From the NCBI RefSeq assembly GCF_000721495.1, contig NZ_JOHY01000061.1, forward strand, positions 1 through 38,021: 38,021 nucleotides of DNA. Reading direction: 5' to 3'. Both the position numbers and the translations under genes were made by a program. Below are positions 1 to 7,848 of the stretch, one piece after another; the first letter of the stretch is position 1; the number at the start of each line of letters is the position of its first letter. The notes below the pieces were generated by a model. It did not search any database. It was given only the letters and a program-made list of their open reading frames with translations, and was not told the origin of the DNA. The stretch comes from Streptomyces sp. NRRL F-5123 (GTDB lineage: Bacteria; Actinomycetota; Actinomycetes; Streptomycetales; Streptomycetaceae).

Positions 1-102
1 CCGGCGGCCGCCCCGGCCGCGGTTCCCGCCCCGGTCGCCGCCCCCGCCTCGGCCGAGCCCGCCGGGCCCGCCGGTTCCCGCACCCCGGAGGCCGCGGCAT
101 GA
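1..102 (+). CDS. C-terminal tail of an upstream gene, partial
   Basis: An open frame runs from the first base and ends at TGA 100-102. That stop overlaps the ATG of the next gene (ATGA, 99-102). The visible 33 residues are almost entirely Ala and Pro with a few Gly, Ser and Glu, which looks like a disordered C-terminal tail. Nothing in it identifies the family. The 4-bp overlap suggests translational coupling with the lysoplasmalogenase downstream, so the missing gene may act on the same membrane lipids, but that is inference only. Confidence 0.5.
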   Translation, partial: PAAAPAAVPAPVAAPASAEPAGPAGSRTPEAAA

Positions 103-815
103 CGCAGGGCACGCCGCGCGGCACGCCGCAGCCCGACACCGAGCGGGCGGCGCGCGTCATCGTGCTCTTCGCGATGCTCGCGGCAGTGCACATGACCGCC
201 GTGACCCAGCACTACGACGTCCTGGGGGCGGTGACCAAACCGCTGCTCATGCCCGCCCTCGCCTGGTGGGTGCTGTGCCTGCGCGGGCCCCGGCTGCTGG
301 TCGCCGCGCTGCTGTGCGGCTGCGGCGGGGACGTGCTGCTGGACGTCGGCGGCACCGTGCCCTTCCTGCTCGGCATGGCCTCCTTCGCCGCCGGGCACAT
401 CTGCTACCTGCGGCTCTTCACCCGGCTCGGCTCCTTCCGCGGCACCCGCACGGCGGTGGGCGTGCGGTGCGCGGCGTACGGCGTGGTGTGGGCCGCGCTC
501 GTCGTGGCCCTCTGGCCCGGGCTGGACGCCGGGATGCGTGTCCCGGTCGCCCTCTACAGCGTGCTGCTGACCGCCATGGCCGCGGGCGCGTACGGCGCCG
601 GGCCGCTCGCCCGCGCGGGCGGCCTGCTCTTCCTGCTGTCCGACAGCCTCATCGCGACCGACCTCGCGGACTGGCCGCTGCTGCCCGGCCACGGCGCCTG
701 GGTCATGGCGACGTACCTGGCCGGGCAGTGGCTGCTGGCCTTCGGCGTGGTCGTCACCGTGCGCGGCATCGTCCTGCGCCGGTCCCCGGCCGCCGCGGCC
801 CCGGCCCGCCCGTAG
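99..815 (+). CDS. Lysoplasmalogenase, YhhN/TMEM86 family
   Basis: A 238-residue polytopic membrane protein with about eight hydrophobic segments between residues 20 and 225. The pattern fits the YhhN family: an early KP in a TKPLLMP stretch (about residues 46-52), a GDVLLD motif (about 77-82), and a late segment with SDSLIA followed by a GxWVMATYLAGQWLL stretch. Characterised members hydrolyse the vinyl-ether bond of lysoplasmalogens, while many bacterial members are unassigned. The ATG overlaps the preceding stop codon, so the gene is probably translated in an operon with the unknown upstream gene. The last 15 residues are a short Pro/Ala-rich tail. Family call good; substrate inferred. Confidence 0.8.
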   Translation: MTQGTPRGTPQPDTERAARVIVLFAMLAAVHMTAVTQHYDVLGAVTKPLLMPALAWWVLCLRGPRLLVAALLCGCGGDVLLDVGGTVPFLLGMASFAAGHICYLRLFTRLGSFRGTRTAVGVRCAAYGVVWAALVVALWPGLDAGMRVPVALYSVLLTAMAAGAYGAGPLARAGGLLFLLSDSLIATDLADWPLLPGHGAWVMATYLAGQWLLAFGVVVTVRGIVLRRSPAAAAPARP

Positions 816-920
816 GCCGTCCCACCGCATGCCGTCCGCCTGCGCAGGGACTTGTCCGCGGCACCGCCTAGGCTGGAGGGAACGGCGGCGCGACCAGGCG
901 CCCGGAGGGAGGCGGAGCCC

Positions 921-1910
921 GTGCTCCTCGACACGTACGGACGCGTGGCCACCGACCTGCGGGTCTCGCTCACCGACCGGTGCAACCTGCGCTGCACGTA
1001 CTGCATGCCGGAGGAGGGCTTGGCGTGGCTTGCCAGGCCCGACGTGCTGACCGACGACGAGATCGTCCGGCTGGTGCGGATCGCGGTGACGGAGCTGGGC
1101 GTCACCGACGTCCGCTTCACCGGCGGCGAGCCGTTGGTGCGCCCCGGCGTCACCGGCATCGTCGAGCGGTGCGCCGCGCTCGTCCCGCGCCCGCGGCTGT
1201 CGCTCACCACCAACGGCATCGGGCTGGGCCGTACGGCCGCGGGGCTGCGCGCCGCGGGCCTGGACAGGGTCAACGTCTCGCTCGACACCCTGCGTCCGGA
1301 GGTCTTCCGCACGCTGACCCGCCGGGACCGGCACGCCGACGTCCTCGCCGGGCTCGCCGCGGCGGCCGCCGCGGGCCTGGCCCCGGTGAAGGTCAACGCG
1401 GTGCTGATGCGCGGCGTCAACGACACCGAGGCGCCCGACCTGCTGCGCTGGGCCCTCGACGAGGGCTACGAGCTGCGCTTCATCGAGCAGATGCCCCTGG
1501 ACGCGCAGCACGGCTGGCAGCGCGCGGGCATGGTGACCGCCGAGGAGATCCTGGCCGCGCTGCGCACCCGTTTCGACCTCGTCCCCGAGGGCGGTACGGC
1601 ACGCGGCTCCGCGCCCGCCGAGCGCTGGGTGGTGGACGGCGGGCCGGGGCGGGTCGGCGTGATCGCCTCCGTCACCCGCCCGTTCTGCCGCGCGTGCGAC
1701 CGCACCCGCCTCACCGCCGACGGCCAGGTGCGCAACTGCCTGTTCGCCCGCGAGGAGTCGGACCTGCGCGGGGCGCTGCGCGCGGGCGCGTCGGACGCCC
1801 AGCTGGCGGAGCTGTGGCGGACGGCGATGCGGGGCAAGAAGGCGGGCTCGGGCCTGGACGACCCGGAGTTCCTGCAGCCCGACCGCCCGATGTCGGCGAT
1901 CGGCGGCTGA
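921..1910 (+). CDS. moaA: GTP 3',8-cyclase MoaA
   Basis: Radical-SAM enzyme that starts molybdenum cofactor synthesis by cyclising GTP to 3',8-cyclo-GTP, for MoaC to convert to cPMP. The 329 residues carry both Fe-S sites. The N-terminal CxxxCxxC is Cys21, Cys25 and Cys28 within DRCNLRCTYC. The C-terminal cluster is Cys256, Cys259 and Cys273 (CX2CX13C), which binds the GTP-site cluster. The protein ends in the conserved Gly-Gly tail (SAIGG) needed in MoaA proteins. GTG 921 was chosen because GGAGGGAGG at 903-911 precedes it and the frame upstream has no homologous character. A -10-like TAGGCT lies at 869-874. No other moa gene is in the window. Confidence 0.95.
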   Translation: MLLDTYGRVATDLRVSLTDRCNLRCTYCMPEEGLAWLARPDVLTDDEIVRLVRIAVTELGVTDVRFTGGEPLVRPGVTGIVERCAALVPRPRLSLTTNGIGLGRTAAGLRAAGLDRVNVSLDTLRPEVFRTLTRRDRHADVLAGLAAAAAAGLAPVKVNAVLMRGVNDTEAPDLLRWALDEGYELRFIEQMPLDAQHGWQRAGMVTAEEILAALRTRFDLVPEGGTARGSAPAERWVVDGGPGRVGVIASVTRPFCRACDRTRLTADGQVRNCLFAREESDLRGALRAGASDAQLAELWRTAMRGKKAGSGLDDPEFLQPDRPMSAIGG

Positions 1911-1951
1911 GCCGGCGGCGAGGACGTCCCGGGCCTGCGGCGGCCGGCTCA
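1908..1951. terminator. Stem-loop between convergent moaA and the 74-residue gene
   Basis: Perfect 9-bp inverted repeat: TGAGCCGGC at 1908-1916 pairs with GCCGGCTCA at 1943-1951. The left arm begins with the moaA stop codon. There is no T-run, as is usual for GC-rich actinomycete terminators. It could serve both converging transcripts. Confidence 0.5.
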
Positions 1952-1956
1952 GGTCT

Positions 1957-1994
1957 GCGGTCTCACGCCCGCGGTCTCACGCCCGCGGTCTCAG
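1957..1994. repeat. 14-bp tandem repeat, 2.7 copies
   Basis: The unit GCGGTCTCACGCCC occurs at 1957-1970 and 1971-1984, with a truncated third copy at 1985-1994. The third copy contains the stop codon (TCA, 1991-1993) of the minus-strand gene, so the array extends downstream from that stop codon. Confidence 0.85.
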
Positions 1995-2215
1995 GACTGC
2001 GCGGCCGGGCGGCTCTCCCACTCGGCGAGCGTCACGACGTCCTTGAGGAAGCCGCGCATGCCGAGGAACTGCGTCAGGTGCTCCCGGTGCTCGTCGCACG
2101 CCAGCCAGGTCTTGCGCCGCTCCGGGGTGTGCAGCTTCGGGTTGTTCCACGCCAGCACCCACACGGCCGGCACGCGGCATCCCTTGGCCGAGCAGATCGG
2201 CGTCTCGTCGTTCAC
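1991..2215 (-). CDS. Conserved hypothetical small zinc-finger-like protein (74 aa)
   Basis: A short soluble protein beginning VNDETPICSAKGCR. It has a CxxxxC pair near the N terminus, a tryptophan-rich VWVLAWNNPKLHTPERRKTWLAC stretch (described here by its key residues W, N, H and C), and a CDEHREHL segment. The Cys and His residues could form one zinc site: Cys8, Cys13 and then C-x2-H. I recognise the sequence as a protein conserved in streptomycetes, annotated only as hypothetical (sometimes misnamed acetone carboxylase); no function is known. GTG 2215 was chosen because the long upstream extension in this frame is arginine-rich shadow sequence. It converges on moaA. Confidence 0.75.
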   Translation of the reverse strand: MNDETPICSAKGCRVPAVWVLAWNNPKLHTPERRKTWLACDEHREHLTQFLGMRGFLKDVVTLAEWESRPAAQS

Positions 2216-2620
2216 GCCACCCAGTAAACCCCACGGCCCGCGGCGCCCGGCACGGACGCCGGCAGGGTGCGGGCCCGGCCCGCGGACCTGCGGGCGGACG
2301 TGCACGCGGACATGGCGACGCCGGGCAGCCACGGGGGGAGCCGCCCGGCGTCGGTCCGTCGCCCCGACGGGGGATGCGGAGCGCCTAGGCAGTATGTCAT
2401 GCACTGACGCGCTCGTGGAGTGGAACGTCATGACGGATCTGAGCTTTTCTTGAGGTTTCGCTCACGTGTCCGGATGTGCCGCGCGCCGGCGCGTGAGCCG
2501 GTGCGCGGGACGTACGGGAGAAGTGCCGGAAAGGTGTCACGCCGGCCACACAAGCCACATCGGTCACACCGAACAGGCCGGTGAGGGCAGGTCAGGGCTC
2601 GTGCCGCGCAGGCTCGCCGG
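2216..2620. other. Gene-free stretch upstream of the 74-residue gene
   Basis: 405 bases with no supportable gene; frames here are arginine/proline-rich GC artefacts. It holds the stem-loop at 2479-2508 downstream of the DUF3099 gene. The leader of the minus-strand 74-residue gene is also here, including an AT-richer patch near 2385-2400 (CATACT and TAGGCG on the minus strand) that could contain its promoter. Nothing else recognised. Confidence 0.5.
2479..2508 (-). terminator. Candidate terminator downstream of DUF3099 gene
   Basis: 12-bp stem (2479-2490 with 2497-2508) containing one G-T wobble and a 6-nt loop, GCGTGA. It lies about 110 nt past the DUF3099 stop codon on the minus strand. No T-tail. 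Confidence 0.4.
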
Positions 2621-2971
2621 TCACGCCTCGGGCACGGGCTCCGCGTCCCGCTCGGCCCCCAGCTCCACCCGGCTCGCCTCCAGCACGGGCACGCTCGGCG
2701 GCGGGATGTACGTCGTCGTGGGCGCCTTCGGGGTGTTCTCCCGCCCGGCGTTGGCGACGACCACCGCGACGTAAGGCAGCAGCATGCCGAGCACCAGCAT
2801 CGCCCAGGCGAGCGGCCGCTCGACGTTCCACAGGATGACCGTGAGCAGGACGGACAGGGTGCGGATCGTCATCGCGACCATGTAGCGCCGCTGCCGCCCG
2901 CGTACGTCCTCGGTCAGCCCGGTCCGCGCCCCGGAGATCCGGAAAACCTCGGAACCGCCCTGCTTCCGCAT
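2621..2971 (-). CDS. DUF3099 domain membrane protein
   Basis: 116 residues. The first 35 (MRKQGGSEVFRISGAR then TGLTEDVRGRQRRY) form a basic cytoplasmic N terminus with the DxRGRQRRY signature I associate with DUF3099 proteins of streptomycetes. Two hydrophobic segments follow, at about 30-48 and 54-72, with a short turn between them. The C-terminal tail is Pro/Glu-rich and acidic. Function unknown. ATG 2971 fits the usual N terminus of the family; the Shine-Dalgarno is weak (GGTGG). The gene is divergent from the GlsB-type gene across 275 bp. Confidence 0.8.
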   Translation of the reverse strand: MRKQGGSEVFRISGARTGLTEDVRGRQRRYMVAMTIRTLSVLLTVILWNVERPLAWAMLVLGMLLPYVAVVVANAGRENTPKAPTTTYIPPPSVPVLEASRVELGAERDAEPVPEA

Positions 2972-3246
2972 CCATCCACCGCCCAGTCCAGGGGCCCGGC
3001 CCGCTGCTCACGGCTGGCAGCGCGCCGCGCCGGCTCCGCACCACGGTACGCGCCGCCCGCCGCCTGCCACAGAGCGGGGCGCCATCCGGAGGTACGGTCG
3101 CGCCGCCTTCCCGGAGATTGGCGCGATCCCGCCCCCTGCGCCCGACATGCGCCGCGTCCGGCCCCGGCGGAAACTGACGGCACGGCGCGCGGGGACACCG
3201 CGCCCGGCGGAAGAGGCGAAACGAAAGACAAAGAGGAGGCGGCTGC

Positions 3247-3537
3247 ATGGGCTGGCTGTGGGCGATCATCGTCGGACTCGTGCTCGGCCTGATCGCCAAG
3301 GCGATCCTGCCGGGCCGGCAGGTGCTGCCGCTGTGGCTCACCGTGCTCTGCGGCATGGGCGGCGGCCTGCTCGGCAACGGTGTGGCCGGCTGGCTGGGCG
3401 TCCGCGACACCAAGGGCATCGACTGGACCCGGCACGTACTGCAGCTCGTCGGCGCGATCGTGCTGGTCGCGGTCGGCGACGCGGTGTGGGCGGCGCACAA
3501 GGCGAACCAGCGCCGCCGCCGTACGACGACGCGCTGA
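3247..3537 (+). CDS. GlsB/YeaQ/YmgE family membrane protein
   Basis: A 96-residue protein with three glycine-rich transmembrane helices (about residues 2-18, 25-48 and 61-80) and a strongly basic C-terminal tail ending RRRRTTTR. The opening WLWAIIVGLVLGLIAKAILPG is the family hallmark of transglycosylase-associated or YeaQ/GlsB proteins, often stress-induced and of unclear biochemical role. GAGGAGGCGG directly before ATG 3247 is a good ribosome binding site. The 70 bp upstream are unusually adenine-rich for this genome. I found no SigB-type GGGTA motif. Probably monocistronic. Confidence 0.85.
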   Translation: MGWLWAIIVGLVLGLIAKAILPGRQVLPLWLTVLCGMGGGLLGNGVAGWLGVRDTKGIDWTRHVLQLVGAIVLVAVGDAVWAAHKANQRRRRTTTR

Positions 3538-3594
3538 CCCGCGCCCGTACCCGCGGTGGCGTACGTGTACGGGCCCGCGCGCCGGCGCCGGCCG

Positions 3595-4146
3595 TCAGGA
3601 CGGCAGCAGCCGCAGCCGCTCCGGCGGCACCGGGCCGCTCAGCCACACCCCGTTGGCGCTGAGCCGGAAGACGTGCCCGGCGGCGGCCAGCCCCGCGGCG
3701 TCCACCGCGAGCACGGCGGGGCGGCCGTGCCGTGAGCCCACCCGTACGGCGGTCTCCAGGTCGGCCGAGAGGTGGACGTCCTGCCGGGACATCGGCCGCA
3801 GCCCCTCGCGCAGGACGATCGGCACGGTCACGGTCGCCGTGCCGTGGTAGAGGACGTCCGGCGGCACCGCGGGGGCCAGGCCCAGGTCCACGGAGACCGA
3901 ATGGCCCTGGCTCGCCCGGATCCGCCGGCCGTCCTCGGAGATCGCGTACCGCTTCTTGTTGTTGGTCTCGACCACGTGCTCCAGCTCGGCCCGGCTCAGC
4001 CGCCTGCCGTGCGCCGCGCACGCGGCGAGCAGCACGTCGACGTCCACCCAGCCGCCCTCGTCGAGCGTCACCCCGATCAGCCCGGGTTCGTGCCGCAGCA
4101 CCCGTGCCAGGAACTTCGACGCCTTGACCGTCCGCTTCTCGTCCAT
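3595..4146 (-). CDS. kptA: RNA 2'-phosphotransferase, KptA/Tpt1 family
   Basis: 183 residues matching Tpt1/KptA, which moves an internal RNA 2'-phosphate onto NAD+ to give ADP-ribose 1'',2''-cyclic phosphate. The N-terminal winged-helix half has SKFLARVLRHEPG (about residues 10-22), including the Arg-His pair, followed by NNKKRYAI and R-x-SQGHS. The C-terminal ART-like half has LYHGTA and the PMSRQDVHLS segment. Eukaryotes use it in tRNA splicing; the bacterial substrate is uncertain. It starts 28 bp after the tldE stop codon on the same strand, so it is probably the third gene of the tldD-tldE-kptA transcript. The Shine-Dalgarno GAGGA sits very close to ATG 4146. Confidence 0.93.
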   Translation of the reverse strand: MDEKRTVKASKFLARVLRHEPGLIGVTLDEGGWVDVDVLLAACAAHGRRLSRAELEHVVETNNKKRYAISEDGRRIRASQGHSVSVDLGLAPAVPPDVLYHGTATVTVPIVLREGLRPMSRQDVHLSADLETAVRVGSRHGRPAVLAVDAAGLAAAGHVFRLSANGVWLSGPVPPERLRLLPS

Positions 4147-4174
4147 ATTCCTCGTGCCCCCCTCATGGGGCCTG

Positions 4175-5569
4175 TCAGACCCCCTGGCTCACCGAACTCA
4201 TGTTGAAGTCCGGGATCCGCAGCGCCGGCGCCGCGGCCCGGGTGAAGTAGTCGCTCCATTCGCGCGGCAGCGTCCGCTCGGTGCGGCCCGCCTCGGACGC
4301 GCGGCCCAGCAGGTCGACGGGCGACTCGTTGAAGCGGAAGTTGTTCACGACCCCGGACACCTCGCCGCCCTCCACGAGGTAGACGCCGTCCCTGGTCAGC
4401 CCGGTCAGCAGGAGAGTGGCCGGGTCGACCTCGCGGATGTACCACAGGCACGTCAGCAGCAGCCCGCGCTCGGTGCCGGCGACCATCTCGGCCAGCGACT
4501 GCTTGCCGCCGCCCTCCAGGACCAGGTTGTCCGCGGGCGCTGCGACCGGCAGCCCGGTGAGCTGGGCGCTGTGCCGGGTCGTCGGCAGGTGCCGCAGCGT
4601 GCCCTCGCGCACCCAGTCGACCGGGGCGACGGGCAGCCCGTTGTCGAAGACCGACGCGTCGTCGCCCGACGAGTGCGCCACCACGAAGGGCGCCGCCTCC
4701 AGGCCCGGCTCGCCCGGGTCGCTGCGCAGCGTCAGCGGCAGCGCCGACAGCTGCTCGCCGACCCGGGTGCCGCCGCCCGCCTTGCTGAAGACGGTGCGGC
4801 CCTCCGCGGCGTCCCGCGCGCCGGACGACCACATCTGGTAGATCATCAGGTCCGCGACCGCCGACGGCGGCAGCAGCGTTTCGTACCGCCCTGCGGGCAG
4901 CTCGATCCGCCGCTCCGCCCACGCCAGGCGCTGCGCGAGCTCGGCGTCCATCGCCAGCGGGTCGACGTCGCGGAAGTCCCGCGTCGCGCTGCCCGCCCAC
5001 GCCGAGCGCGCGGCGTCCGGCGACTTCGCGTTGACCTCCAGGGTGCCGGTCGGCTGGTCGTGGCGCAGCCGCAGCCCGGTGGAGGTGCCCAGATACGTCG
5101 ACGTCATGGAATGGAAGGCGAAGCCGTACAGCAGCCGCCCGCCCGCGCGCGCCGCCCCGAAGGCCTCGCCCAGCGCGGGCGCGAAGGCCGCGAAGACCTC
5201 CGAGCCGGTCTCGGCGGGCGGCGCGGTGAAGTCCGCCGCCTGCGGCACCCCGCTCACCAGCGGCTGCGCGTCCTCCGCGGGCCCGGCCTGACGGGCGGCG
5301 GCCTCCGCGGCCCGCACCAGCCCCTCCAGGTCGTCCGCCGTCACCGCCGACCGCGACACCACGCCGGACGCGGTGCCCTGCGCGCCGTCCACGGTCGCGA
5401 TGACGGTGAGCGTACGTCCCCGCGTCACACCGTTGGTGGTGAGCGCGTTGCCCGCCCAGCGCAGGTTGGCGCTCGACTCCTCCTCGGCGATGACCACGCA
5501 CCCGTCCGCCGCCGACAGGTCGAGCGCCCGCTCGACGATCTCGTGCGGCTTGCTCGCTCCGGAAGTCAC
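4175..5569 (-). CDS. tldE: TldE/PmbA-type metallopeptidase subunit
   Basis: 464 residues of the TldD/PmbA fold, lacking the HExxxH zinc motif of its partner, as expected for TldE, the non-catalytic half of the TldD-TldE peptidase. In other bacteria that complex degrades peptides and trims modified peptides such as microcin B17 and CcdA. Visible family segments include SSANLRWAGNALTTNG near residue 35, the C-terminal TGLTRDGVYLVEGGEVSG turn, and NNFRFNESPVDLL. GTG 5569 overlaps the tldD stop (GTGA at 5566-5569), so the two chains are translationally coupled in equal amounts. kptA follows by 28 bp. Confidence 0.9.
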   Translation of the reverse strand: MTSGASKPHEIVERALDLSAADGCVVIAEEESSANLRWAGNALTTNGVTRGRTLTVIATVDGAQGTASGVVSRSAVTADDLEGLVRAAEAAARQAGPAEDAQPLVSGVPQAADFTAPPAETGSEVFAAFAPALGEAFGAARAGGRLLYGFAFHSMTSTYLGTSTGLRLRHDQPTGTLEVNAKSPDAARSAWAGSATRDFRDVDPLAMDAELAQRLAWAERRIELPAGRYETLLPPSAVADLMIYQMWSSGARDAAEGRTVFSKAGGGTRVGEQLSALPLTLRSDPGEPGLEAAPFVVAHSSGDDASVFDNGLPVAPVDWVREGTLRHLPTTRHSAQLTGLPVAAPADNLVLEGGGKQSLAEMVAGTERGLLLTCLWYIREVDPATLLLTGLTRDGVYLVEGGEVSGVVNNFRFNESPVDLLGRASEAGRTERTLPREWSDYFTRAAAPALRIPDFNMSSVSQGV

Positions 5570-7101
5570 CGGCCCGCCTCCTGCGTCGTGTTGAGGATGT
5601 TCACGCCCGTGAAGAGCGCCGACGGGCAGCCGTGACTGACCGCCGCGACCTGCCCCGGCTGGGCCTTTCCGCAGTTGAAGGCCCCTCCGAGGACGTACGT
5701 CTCGGGTCCTCCCACCGCTTCCATGGAGCCCCAGAACTCGGTGGTCGTGGCCTGGTAGGCGAAGTCCTTGACCTGGCCGTCGAGGCGGCCGTTCCGGATC
5801 GCGTATGCCCTCTGACCGGTGAACTGGAAGTTGTAGCGCTGCATGTCGATCGACCACGAGCGGTCGCCGACCACGTAGATGCCGCGCTCGACCCCGCCGA
5901 TCAGCTCCTCGGTGGAGGGGCCGCCGGGGGCCGGCTGGAGGGAGACGTTGGCCATCCGCTGGACCGGGACGTGCCCGGGGGAGTCGGCGTAGGCGCAGCC
6001 GTTGGAGCGGTCGAAGCCCGTGAGCCTCGCGATCCGGCGGTCGAGCTGGTAGCCGACCAGGACGCCGTCCCTGACCAGGTCCCAGGACTGGCCGGCCACG
6101 CCCTCGTCGTCGTAGCCGACCGTGGCCAGGCCGTGCTCGGCGGTGCGGTCGCCGGTGACGTGCATGAGCGGCGAGCCGTAGCGCAGCGAGCCGAGCTGGT
6201 CGAAGGTGGCGAAGGAGGTGCCGGCGTAGGCGGCCTCGTAGCCGAGCGCGCGGTCCAGTTCCGTCGCGTGGCCGATCGACTCGTGGATCGTCAGCCACAG
6301 GTTGGACGGGTCCACGACCAGGTCGTACGCGCCGGCCTCGACCGAGGGCGCGCGCATCTTCTCGGCCAGCAACGCGGGGATCCCGGCCAGTTCGGCGTCC
6401 CAGTCCCACCCGCTGCCGGTCAGGTACTCCCAGCCGCGGCCGGCGGGCGGGGCGAGCGTGCGCATGGAGTCGAAGCCGCCGGTGTCCGGGTCGACGCTCA
6501 CCGCGGTGAGCTGCGGGTGCACCCGGACGCGCTGCTGGGTGGTCGTGGTGCCTGCGGTGTCGGCGTAGAACTTGTTCTCGTGCACCGCGAGCAGCGAGGC
6601 GTCCACGTGGCTGACGCCGTCGGCGGCCAGCAGCCGGGCGCTCCAGTCGGCCAGCAGCCCCGTCTTGTCGGCGTCCGGCACCTCGAACGGGTCCGTCTCG
6701 TACGCCGACACCCAGGTGCGGTCGGCGTGCACCGGCTCCTCCGCCAGCTCCACCCTCTCGTCCGACCCGGCGGCGGCGATGACCTGCGCGCTGAGCTTGG
6801 CCATCGCGACGGCCTGGCTCGCGACCTTCGCCGCCGCGTCCATCGTCAGGTCCACGCCGGAGGCGAAGCCCCAGGCCCCGCCGTGCACGACGCGTACGGC
6901 GTAGCCGAGGTCGGTGCTGTCGGCGCTGCCCGCGGGGCGGGCGTCGCGCAGCCGCCAGTGCGCGCTGCGCACCCGCTCCAGGCGGAAGTCGGCATGCTCG
7001 GCGCCCAGCGCGCGGGCTCTGGCGAGTGCCGCGTCGGCCAGCGCGCGCAGCGGGAGCGCGAGGAATGCCGGATCGACGTCACGGTCCAACTGTTGGGGCA
7101 C
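5566..7101 (-). CDS. tldD: TldD-type zinc metallopeptidase subunit
   Basis: 511 residues. The catalytic HExxxH is His273-Glu274-xxx-His278 (HESIGH), followed by the usual ELDRALGYEAAYAGTSFA segment. Near the C terminus are the Cys-containing segments GGAFNCGKAQPGQ and SHGCPSALF, typical of TldD. It forms the active half of a heterodimeric peptidase with TldE. GTG 7101 was chosen over earlier ATGs because AAGGGAAG lies 8 nt upstream and homologous sequence starts there (VPQQLDRDVDPAFL). The gene is divergent from the globin operon, with 239 bp between them. Confidence 0.93.
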   Translation of the reverse strand: MPQQLDRDVDPAFLALPLRALADAALARARALGAEHADFRLERVRSAHWRLRDARPAGSADSTDLGYAVRVVHGGAWGFASGVDLTMDAAAKVASQAVAMAKLSAQVIAAAGSDERVELAEEPVHADRTWVSAYETDPFEVPDADKTGLLADWSARLLAADGVSHVDASLLAVHENKFYADTAGTTTTQQRVRVHPQLTAVSVDPDTGGFDSMRTLAPPAGRGWEYLTGSGWDWDAELAGIPALLAEKMRAPSVEAGAYDLVVDPSNLWLTIHESIGHATELDRALGYEAAYAGTSFATFDQLGSLRYGSPLMHVTGDRTAEHGLATVGYDDEGVAGQSWDLVRDGVLVGYQLDRRIARLTGFDRSNGCAYADSPGHVPVQRMANVSLQPAPGGPSTEELIGGVERGIYVVGDRSWSIDMQRYNFQFTGQRAYAIRNGRLDGQVKDFAYQATTTEFWGSMEAVGGPETYVLGGAFNCGKAQPGQVAAVSHGCPSALFTGVNILNTTQEAGR

Positions 7102-7302
7102 GGCGGACTTCCCTTCGCATCGGCCTGTCCGCAGTGAATCATGGCCCGCCGCCCACCGGCTCCGCCACAGCATTGCACCGGCCACGGGCGACCCCATTTG
7201 CGCAGGCTGTCCAGAAGGATGCGTGGATTGTGGGCAATATCGGAGAGGAAACGGTCTGTCAAGATGACGCTTCGGTCGGCCGGTTGTTCATCTGTCCCAA
7301 AC

Positions 7303-7332
7303 TTGTTCGAGTCCCACGCCTCTGGCTAGAGT
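7303..7332 (+). promoter_or_regulatory. Candidate promoter of the globin gene
   Basis: TTGTTC at 7303-7308, an 18-bp spacer, then TAGAGT at 7327-7332. The predicted transcription start falls at about 7339-7341, essentially on the ATG at 7341, and no Shine-Dalgarno is present, so the mRNA may be leaderless. Confidence 0.5.
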
Positions 7333-7340
7333 CGGCCGCC

Positions 7341-7760
7341 ATGACCGCAGACCTCTCCCTGATCCGCAGCAGCTTCAAGGTTGTGGAGCCCCACGGTTCA
7401 CAGGTGACCGGATATTTCTACGAGCACCTTTTCGCCAACAACCCCGCGGTGCGGCCGCTCTTCGCCCCGCACATCGACGAGCAGCGCGACCGCCTGTGGG
7501 CGGCCCTCGGCGCCCTCGTCAACAACATAGACAACACCGAGACCCTGGTCGGCATGCTCCAGAACCTGGGCCGCCGGCACGCGGGCTACGGCGCTCTGCC
7601 CGAGCACTACCCGGCCGTCGGCGCCAGCCTGATCGCGACCCTGCAGCACTTCGCGGGCGACGCGTGGACCCCCGAGATCGAGGAGTCCTGGGTGGCTGTC
7701 TACGGCGTCATCAGCAGCACCATGATCTCCGCGAGCGAAGAAGCGGCGGCCTCGGCCTGA
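7341..7760 (+). CDS. Single-domain globin, flavohaemoglobin-type
   Basis: 139 residues covering one globin domain of the bacterial (Vitreoscilla/FHb) type. The HGSQVTGYFYEHLF segment supplies the helix-B Tyr position. LGRRHAGYGALPEHY carries the proximal haem His in the LGxxH context. AWTPEIEESWVAVYGV is the family C-terminal helix. Such proteins bind O2 or NO. The reductase half is missing here but present in the next gene, 88 bp downstream on the same strand. ATG 7341 was chosen because homology starts there. There is no ribosome binding site, consistent with leaderless translation. Confidence 0.88.
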   Translation: MTADLSLIRSSFKVVEPHGSQVTGYFYEHLFANNPAVRPLFAPHIDEQRDRLWAALGALVNNIDNTETLVGMLQNLGRRHAGYGALPEHYPAVGASLIATLQHFAGDAWTPEIEESWVAVYGVISSTMISASEEAAASA

Positions 7761-7848
7761 CGCGGCCGACGGCGGCTCCACCGCGGGCCGCCGCCCGGCT
7801 CCGCCGGTCCGCAAGATCCCCCGAAACACCAGCCACCGGAGGGTGGTC

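Noticed and set aside
266..2227. Long overlapping frames opposite or shifted against lysoplasmalogenase and moaA
   Set aside because: Arginine/alanine-rich shadows of real genes in high-GC DNA with no domain motif. The same applies to the long antisense frames throughout the window.
7102..7340. NsrR or other NO-responsive operator before the globin genes
   Set aside because: Expected for flavohaemoglobin genes, but I could not see a convincing inverted repeat of the NsrR type in this interval.
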